Origin: Fasciola hepatica
Taxonomy: Eukaryota > Platyhelminthes > Trematoda > Plagiorchiida > Fasciolidae
Direction: 5' to 3'
Assembly (NCBI GenBank): GCA_948099385.1
Contig: CANUEZ040000071.1
Location: forward strand, 1,860,001 to 1,924,000
Length of the DNA stretch: 64,000 nt
Numbering within the stretch: the stretch's first letter is position 1; each line of letters begins with the position of its first letter. This document shows, in pieces, positions 58,152 through 64,000 of this stretch. The notes beneath the pieces are model-generated. The model was not told the DNA's origin and made no database searches. It saw only the letters and a list, made by a program, of their open reading frames with translations. The position numbers and the translations under genes were made by a program.

Positions 58152-59847
58152 TATGGGGCCTGTTAGGTCCACGGGAAATTACTACAAGCTGTTTTATCTT
58201 ATTTGAGTAACCGGTAGAAAGAAGATGTGGAATAAACGAGCTGAGAACTTGATGGTTCTCCATTTTACAATGAACGTTGGCTTTCTGAACGTTGGATGGA
58301 GTACCTGTATACAGTTCAGATGATCCTCGGTATTAACCTCTCCAAAAGCATTTCCGGTACGCGTTCACGTATTTGTACTACAAATTCACCTACTGAAGTG
58401 AAAATCCGCTGCATGATCCAAGCTTTAGGACGTAGCAAAGCTCGGACTTCGACGGCCTTCCCCTGCTCTTTATGGAGATGGTAAAGTGCGTCCCGTCCGA
58501 AAATCTCGTATGTTCGCATCGGAAGTTAGGAATTCTCAGCCTGTCCCCTCCTCGTGGAGGAATCGATTTTGTCCCCACCTACAGAAAGGACTTGCACTGT
58601 TACTGTGTTAGCCTCAGGAGTGTTAGGCTTAGGACAATGGCCTCGAAACTGCTTTATTGTGTCACACATGGCATTTCAAACTAAACGTGTCAGGATATCG
58701 CGCCGGTTGTGGATGTAACCGAATATTCGCTTTTCAACAGCTGTTAAATCATCATCACACCTTCCAAGGACCACTGATCATCGGATTCCTAGATATTTTG
58801 TGGCCAACCATTCATTCGATAGTACTTAAAAATACAATTGTTTGCTGATAAATTCAATTTCTGTAACTTAAATATCAATCCTTGACTAACTGTACCGTCA
58901 CACCTCAGGTCGAATGAAGGCCTACGGCCAGCATCCGCTCCCTTTTGTCGTGTCGCTTGGAGTATTTCCAGGTTGTTCCACATCTCCATTTCTCTCATTT
59001 TTACACGGCGCATATTTTACGGAATCCCTTGTCAGATCTTCAAAACGATGAAGATGAACTCTTTCCACGTTTCACGCTTCTAAACTTCGAATATGCTGGC
59101 GATATCGTCTTGCTGTATGATTTAACAGAGATAGTTCAGCAAGCACCGAACTGCTTCGTGATTGAGGTATCCAGTTATGGTATGCACTTCGTACTTTCCA
59201 AACGCAAAGTATTTCTACAGGATCAGTTTGAACCTGTGCCTGCACTCACTCTTTGCGGTGATCAAATATAGTTGGCCGAAAATTCTTAGTTGGTCGAGAG
59301 TTTGATAACAATGAAAATGATCCTTGAGTGGAGATCAGATCACAGGTAGCGAGAGCTGGATCAGCTTTCTCAAATTTGTGACTCCTGTAGCTTCGCCGTG
59401 AGATCCGTCACTCGTGTTTAACGGGGATACATTGTCGCGGTTAGTAGTATTTCACCATACTGCTGTGAGACCTGGCCCATTCACAATGAGAACACTGGGA
59501 GTTCATTTGTGTTCGATAACTGATATTTATGAAGCATGTCTGATTAGAATATCGAGTGAGTATTTATAAGGTGCACCATTATGTGTTAAGCACGGACGAC
59601 CGCCCTCTTGACAAAGTGACCTCTCTACACCGTCTCCGATGGCTCGGAAATGTTTTGGGAATGACTTCTCATCGCACCGTACCTTACACGTTTTGAGGAA
59701 GCAACTCGACAATTAGACCAAAACCTTTCGTTGATTTATAAAGAAGCTGGCATCAGCATTGGATTCGGTTGGTGCTTGCGCCCTCCTGGAAGGGACCCAA
59801 TGAAGGAGGATTGTCGTTGGTTAAAAACTTCGATAGACATGGCCCAG
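58152..59847 (+). mobile_element. LINE fragment (mirror copy)
   Basis: Plus-strand mirror of the left LINE. GNYYKLFYLI and VTGRKKMWN precede the RT. GYRAGCGCNRIFAFQQLL and GPLIIGFLDI (Asp of motif A retained here, Glu in the left copy), LNFEYAGDIVLLYD (YADD changed to YAGD), YGMHFVLSKRKVFLQD and the C-terminal CCETWPIHNE and WCLRPPGRDPMKEDCRWLKT pieces are readable. Stops and frameshifts throughout; inactive. Confidence 0.8.
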
Positions 59848-62457
59848 AAAGAAAGTCAGCTGAAAGAATGATGAACGGTATGTCTGTTGAAAAATCTTAC
59901 TGGAAAATGACGAAAATGTCACTTTGAAAATCAGAATCACTAAATTGTCAAAACGTGAACGGTCAAAAAGCAAAAATATTGCAACGTCATACGTTTCGCT
60001 AAATATGTTTATTTGACTGTTGCACTTATCAAACCTCTTGTTTTTTGCATGGACACTATGCTTGATTTGAAGCTATATATGGAGCAGCTTTACCCGGTGG
60101 ACTAGAGAACGACATTGTGAAGGGACTCAAATGCAAGTTTGATCGACTATCAGATATTGCCGAAATACGCAATGCTCCTTCTCATACTATCCATTTAAAC
60201 TGATAGGTTTACCGCACAAAATAATACTGGAATTTTTCAGAAATTGCGGACAACTTACGAAACGCTGTGGATGCTTGATGTGAAAAATCAAACAGCTTGA
60301 ATATATACCGTGAGACTGAAATTGTCCCATATTTTATTCACTGTAACAATTATTACTTTGCGAAATGTCAAAAGTCACTTAAAGAAAAAGAAATGATAAT
60401 GTTTAGAAATCCTGCACTAGTTGTCCATCATATTTAAATTTGTTGATTGAGATAATATGATCAAATTCCACGGAAACCAAGCTACAGAGCACAACCAAGA
60501 TGACTGGGTCATGTTTTGTGAAAACATAACATAAAATATTTTCCCGGTAAGTGATGTTTATGGTCTTGATATCAGGTTGATTAGTGTATGAATCAAAGTC
60601 CACATAAGGAATGTGGACTGAAAACGGCCTGAAATGTTCTCGAAAAAATGAGAAAAATGAAGGTGTCAATTCCGCACGTGGCACCACATCGATCTCCCAA
60701 ACGAGCGAAATCCTGAGTATTTGACTTTTCAAGCTTGACCAAAAGAAAATATAGACGCAGCATGATGGACCTGTTCGATCCTTTCAGTTGATTGTTTTGT
60801 ATTCGTAATCAACGGTAGCAGAACACATAGTTGTTGCGATCCAATCATTTTTGGGAGTGTATAAGAACACGAACGCACCCGATGAGTGAGCTACGAGCTC
60901 ACAAGCAAGTAAGTAGAAGAGCTGAGCTGCAATTTGTTTCGAGTGCATCCAGTCTATATGCTTGAAGGAAAGATCAACCAATATTATTCAAGCTGAGACA
61001 TGATTACAGATCGGTTTCAAGCAGGCGCATGTTAATTCATGAATGAAACATTGATTGGTTAACGGCGTAACATGCTTGAGTTTAACGAGACATAACAACG
61101 GGTTGTTTCATGCATTGGGAGCGGGATGCGTCAAGGATCATTATCCCGCATAAACTTCTCCCCTTTCATTGTATATCCATCACGCTCAGATTTCTCATTG
61201 TGCATTGTGTAACAAGAAGTGGAAGTTGGTGCACTTTGATTGTACTAACAAGTCAGCTTTCGACAAGAACTCACGACTTTCAGGACCTTCATCTTGAAAA
61301 TTCAGTTGGTAAAATGGGAAGAGGTGAATAAAGTATAACCCAGCGTCCGTAATGCCTCATCAGAAACGTGGATATAACGGTGATAACTGGTTGATAACTG
61401 GTTCACAGATGAGCTTGTTTGATTTAAAGTAACAGTTTGGGTGATCCATATATTAGTGTATCTCAAGTCCTGGGAAGGTAACAACTGGCATATTTCACAC
61501 GCAAGCGAATTACCACGATGCAGCTGTTTCTACAATGCACAGCAACATAATGAAAAGTGAATGCCGACAAGTTGTGTTCATTTCCTACTACACGTACGTG
61601 GTTCCACAGAGCGGAACGCTGAAATTTCAAACAAATATTGTTTAGTTAGGTGACCATTTTTTCATCACTTTCAAATTAAAAATCAGAAAATTATGAAGGG
61701 ATTTGATAAATTTGAGTTTGCGCATTATATTGCAATCATGAACCTTAAAACAGAAAATTAGATTTCTGATACAACTAATTTTGTCCAGTATTTTTGAAAT
61801 AATGCAGAACCACTGCTTCTTACATTTCCTCGTTTATTCCATTGAAAATATTGAATTCGCTCCTTATTGATTTACAGTGAAATTGGCCTAAATTTGAATT
61901 GAATTTTTCCCCTCAATTTGTTGTCATCACGGCAGCTGATCAGCACATTTGAAATATTTTAGCTCAGAGTCGTTTTTATTCCATTTGTTGATGGTCGTTG
62001 GTGATAGAACTGTTTTCCGTGCGTATAATGTTCATCGAGTGGTCTTTTGCCAGAATGGATGGACACAGATTGAACTGTGCCAAATGAACTAAACCCAGAA
62101 AGTCTATAAGGTGGGTTACATGGTGGAAACAGAGTATTTATCCGAATGAATTTCATAAATACCGGCCACGGTGTAGTCCACCCTGATAATAGGCTATCTA
62201 CGGCTTTTGAATTTCAAGGTAGTTTTGGTAGCTCATTATAACGCAGATATGAACGCGGGACGAGGTTGCTCCAAGCTACAAAATCCGTTGAACATGATGT
62301 CGTTTCTAATCTGTATGAATCAGCTCAGTGACATTTTATCATCCTGTGCGGTTCAGTCAGGTAAATTCCATACAATAGTATTTCAAAGATTTTTAGTAAA
62401 GTGCGCTTCTATAGAAATCGTATCTAACCGGCCAGTCTTACGAAATAAAATAACCTG
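59848..62457. other. Unassigned part of outer arm (mirror)
   Basis: Mirror of 34908-37434, with three extra short segments absent from the left arm. One (about 59887-59920) is flanked by a 7-base direct repeat TTGAAAA. No gene recognised. Confidence 0.4.
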
Positions 62458-62722
62458 AACCCGGACTACGCGCACTGGAAGGAAGACAATACCAGACAAG
62501 AACAGCAACAATGCACTCTGTTACATTTGATTGGTGCTCACTCGCTTATATACAAAAATAGGCAATGTATTCATTGACAGGTAATGTCTTGGCCAATCAC
62601 ATGGCGACTACCCTGTATCTACACGACCTGACAGTTACGGTCCGGATTTACCCGATTAGCTGGATACTGTAAATGAAGCTATATCACACTGAACTGCGTG
62701 TGGAGACAGTCGAATCATTGCA
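62458..62722 (-). repeat. G1 LTR (mirror copy)
   Basis: Reverse complement of 34643-34907, including the TATA box (CTTATATA on the plus strand near 62545). Confidence 0.8.
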
Positions 62723-62804
62723 ACCTTCTTTCCTCAGAACGTTCTCATCGATTTGGCTAGCCTGATCTACAGATCTTAGAATTGTTGTGGCAGGCAATAA
62801 TTGC

Positions 62805-63705
62805 GTTTTGTTTGCTTTGTTTGGAGCGGCAGGACCATTATTCTCGGTCACGATTTCTGCTACGCATTCGGTAGCCTCTTCGAAGTGAAATTGACTGAGG
62901 CAGCTCCGGCGTACGGCTGCGTCTTAACGGTCCGTGATCTCGACCATGAATTGAACACGTTGCCTTGCAATGATCCCATTGGCTATTCGGATGTCGTTGC
63001 ATCGAAAGTATGTTACATCGCTGGAATCCAAGCATCTTAGAGGCGATCCGAGACTTCTTGATTTGCAGAACATGGGTGAAGTCTTTTTCATCGACGAATG
63101 CTTTTCGATATTGCAATAGAATATTGTCCAGAAACGCCTGCAATTTCGCCAGTGTTTTCGGGTTGGCTGAGGTGGTAGCTCTCTTCAATGTACGTACCAA
63201 ATTTTCCACAGCACCGTTAGAACATGGGTGGCGTGGTTCCGTTTGGAGATGTCAACAACCAATGCCATCCAACCAACATTTCAACTGAGGTGCACAGAAC
63301 TGGGAACCATTATCCGTGACGAGCACGTGTGAGATACCTTTCCGAATGAAGTTACTCCTTAGAGCCTGGATTACGAAAGATGTAGTTGGCTTCGATTATG
63401 AGTCGATCGGTATGGGGGCAAGTTATCTGTTAAGGAACGGACCGCAGAGATCGGCGTGTATACTTTGCCATGGTATGTAGCTGTCGGACCACATGCTCCA
63501 GTTGTTCGGTTTCGATTTCGCTTTATGTGGACACGAATCAGAGTTCTTGGCTGTTGTCCGCATGCTCGCATCCACCCCAGGCCACCAACATATTCTCCGA
63601 TCCAGAGACTTCATCTACTCCACCCCCAAGTGAACTTCATACAGATCTTCTAGAACCGTTTTGCACAGTTTCGGACGTATTGTAACAAGGACGACAACAC
63701 ACAGT
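62805..63705 (-). pseudogene. G1 integrase (mirror copy)
   Basis: Minus-strand mirror of 33660-34560. The same D,D,E landmarks are recognisable (TDNGSQF, SNGAVENLVRTLK). A few substitutions (for example KTLAKL for KTLSKL, RRICWW for RKICWW) show that the copies have diverged slightly. Confidence 0.8.
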
Positions 63706-63724
63706 AGGGAGCTTGTAATTCAAC

Positions 63725-64000
63725 GTCCAAGCAAGTCATGAAACGCATACAATCGTTTACACCGGCCCTTTTCCAGACTGCGCGGCACAAAATTTGTTAT
63801 TGCCACTGCTTGGACGCATTGGCTGCATTCTGGCCCGTTGCCCGTGGCCGATAGCCTGATTCTCTTGGGCGTCAATTTTCTTCGGTTGCTCCAATTGTCT
63901 CAGTTGACAGCTCGATCGTCAGCCTCTCACCTGGGCTATCTTGCTAGTTGCCGGAGATTCCACTGCTTCCCGTCTGGTTCGTCGTATGCCTCCTTCTGTT
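63725..64000 (+). pseudogene. Inverted gag-end fragment (mirror copy), cut by window end
   Basis: Plus-strand mirror of the minus-strand gag-end piece at 33365-33640. It contains the gag-knuckle-like remnant but the window ends before the DTG of the protease. Confidence 0.5.

Larger units (their letters stand above)
56760..64000 (-). repeat. Outer inverted duplication, right arm (runs off the window)
   Basis: Reverse-complement partner of 33365-40522. It is longer than the left arm by about 83 bases in at least three places (about 61291-61317, 60370-60400 and 59887-59920). The arm continues beyond the window, so its true length and outer edge are unknown. Confidence 0.93.

Noticed and set aside
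33365..64000. Dismissing the whole inverted structure as a sequencing artefact
   Set aside because: Arms differ by substitutions and indels, the two pairs have different centres, and the spacer is asymmetric; an artefact remains possible but is not the simplest reading for the outer pair.
1..64000. CRISPR arrays, bacterial promoters, ribosome binding sites or operons
   Set aside because: No regular short repeats with spacers and no bacterial gene layout; all evidence points to a eukaryotic genome.

Overview
The window is eukaryotic. Coding sequence is broken by many stops, there are no bacterial-style operons, candidate coding pieces are short and flanked by GT/AG splice signals, and most recognisable protein sequence belongs to retroelements. 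The combination of Ty3/gypsy LTR elements (two lineages), Penelope-like elements with a GIY-YIG endonuclease, a non-LTR LINE and tRNA-derived SINEs carrying a hammerhead-ribozyme-like core resembles digenean flatworms (schistosome/fasciolid relatives). This assignment is inference; no species is claimed.

Bases 1-31,280 are a repeat-poor to moderately repetitive, intron-like landscape. It holds two decayed Penelope-like elements (about 2.86-4.51 kb and 6.47-7.51 kb), the first preceded by an inverted copy of its own 3' end. It also holds a pair of dispersed repeats (2.36 and 17.74 kb), a SINE-tail fold-back (11.3 kb), a SINE with a hammerhead-like core (20.2-20.4 kb) and several microsatellites. 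A handful of short candidate host exons lie in the first 13.4 kb, on both strands. They are supported only by open frame plus splice sites, and none could be assigned to a family.

Bases 31,280-64,000 are a nested retroelement cluster organised by two inverted duplications. The outer pair (33,365-40,522 and 56,760 to the window end) carries the integrase end and 3' LTR of a gypsy element (here G1), a LINE and a SINE. The inner pair (40,620-43,437 and 46,107-48,905) is nearly identical and carries parts of a second gypsy lineage (G2): a gag-protease reading inward and an RNase H-integrase reading outward. The 2.67 kb loop between the inner arms holds G2 RT, RNase H and a scrambled 288-residue open frame in which an integrase zinc finger is fused upstream of a second RT domain with an intact YIDD motif. 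The two duplications have different centres (about 44,772 and 48,641) and different divergence, so they are separate events. Two of their breakpoints lie within 100 bp of each other at 40.5-40.6 kb.

No complete, intact retroelement and no confidently identified host gene is present. The most interesting signals are the nested inverted duplication, the domain-scrambled RT open frame and the hammerhead-like SINE cores.
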